The position numbers were made by a program, and so were the translations under genes. A DNA stretch of 5,204 bases from CAZNKU01 sp964573775. Lineage in GTDB: Bacteria > Bacillota > Clostridia > Monoglobales > Firm-18. The notes below the pieces were generated by a model, which was not told where the DNA came from, made no database searches, and worked only from the letters and a program-made list of their open reading frames with translations. Below are positions 4,964 to 5,204 of the stretch, piece after piece. The DNA is taken from the NCBI GenBank assembly GCA_964573775.1, contig CAZNKU010000074.1, positions 1 through 5,204 on the forward strand. The letters are read 5' to 3'. Within the stretch, counting starts at the first letter, position 1. The number at the start of each line of letters is the position of its first letter.

Positions 4964-5132
4964 GTGATATTCCAACTTCGTTGGAGTGTTATTTTTGATA
5001 AATCAATAGTGTTATTGAAACCTTCGGTTTCAGTTATATTATATTTGCCTTTAACTGTGCAAAGCACAATACCACTCGGCATAGCCGAATATAACTGCAA
5101 AGCAATATAACTTGCCGCAGGCAAATATAACT
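4964..5132. repeat. Array of short hairpins joined by 7-nt linkers
   Basis: Short stems with 2-4 nt loops follow each other: TCCAAC-ttc-GTTGGA (4971-4985), TTGAT-aa-ATCAA (4995-5006), TGAAACC-ttc-GGTTTCA (5016-5032), TGTGC-aaa-GCACA (5056-5068), TCGGC-ata-GCCGA (5076-5088), TGC-aaa-GCA (5096-5104) and TTGCC-gca-GGCAA (5112-5124). Most are separated by exactly 7 nt. Left linkers are GTGATAT, GTGTTAT, GTGTTAT and GTTATAT. Right linkers are ATACCAC and three ATATAAC, the reverse complement of GTTATAT. CAGTTATAT..ATTTGCC (5031-5049) is an imperfect inverted copy of GGCAAATATAACTG (5120-5133). Stem sequences differ while linkers are kept. No credible coding frame is present. Similar arrays recur, from memory, in Clostridia intergenic regions. 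Confidence 0.7.
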
Positions 5133-5166
5133 GAAAAAACGACTTGTCGAAACAAGTCGTTTTTTC
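5133..5166. terminator. Strong bidirectional terminator hairpin closing the array
   Basis: A perfect 15-bp stem, GAAAAAACGACTTGT (5133-5147) with ACAAGTCGTTTTTTC (5152-5166), around the loop CGAA. A-run and T-run flanks make it a terminator in both directions. It joins the last ATATAAC linker of the array directly, so it appears to be part of the element. Beyond it, 5167-5204 shows nothing I can assign. Confidence 0.8.
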
Positions 5167-5204
5167 TGGCTTTCAAGTACATAATAGATGCATGTAATGT
5201 AAAG

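Noticed and set aside
4888..5124. 78-codon minus-strand open frame across the hairpin array
   Set aside because: It runs through the stems and linkers of the repeat, has no convincing ribosome site and no recognisable domain; openness follows from the repeat composition.
4964..5132. CRISPR array
   Set aside because: The repeated parts are only 7 nt and the variable parts are self-complementary hairpins, not spacers of uniform length.

Overview
The window reads like the chromosome of an AT-rich, low-GC Gram-positive bacterium, most likely a gut-type member of the Clostridia (Eubacteriales). The evidence is a phenylalanine T-box leader in front of pheS-pheT, strong AAGGAGG-type ribosome sites, sigma-A promoters with exact 17-bp spacers, and several intergenic hairpin repeats of a kind I associate with Clostridia genomes. 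I cannot name a species. Every gene I can support lies on the minus strand, so transcription runs from high to low coordinates.

In transcription order: (1) 4898-5166 is a non-coding array of short perfect hairpins joined by 7-nt linkers and bounded on both sides by terminator-like hairpins. (2) 3889-4710 encodes a Cof-type HAD phosphatase with its own promoter (4825-4853) and terminator (3854-3880). (3) A promoter at 3718-3746 starts a structured leader RNA of about 170 nt whose ends pair with each other. The leader ends in a terminator placed directly in front of the ribosome site of a 45-aa small ORF (3382-3519), which looks like transcription attenuation. (4) 2938-3318 encodes a small zinc-ribbon membrane protein with its own promoter. 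(5) A consensus promoter (2886-2914) drives a T-box leader with a UUC specifier. Its terminator is followed by an unusually long repeat-filled stretch of about 375 nt, then pheS (1201-2247) and the first half of pheT (1-1182, cut by the window edge).

pheS and pheT together make the alpha2beta2 phenylalanyl-tRNA synthetase. The T-box senses uncharged tRNA-Phe and lets transcription proceed when phenylalanine charging is low. The other genes have no evident functional link to it.

The accessory interest is in the intergenic DNA. It includes the hairpin array at the right end, three short 7-nt tandem repeats that each abut the T-tract of a minus-strand terminator, a MITE-like hairpin repeat inside the pheS leader, and the unassigned leader RNA ahead of the 45-aa ORF. 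No rRNA, tRNA, CRISPR array or transposase gene is visible.
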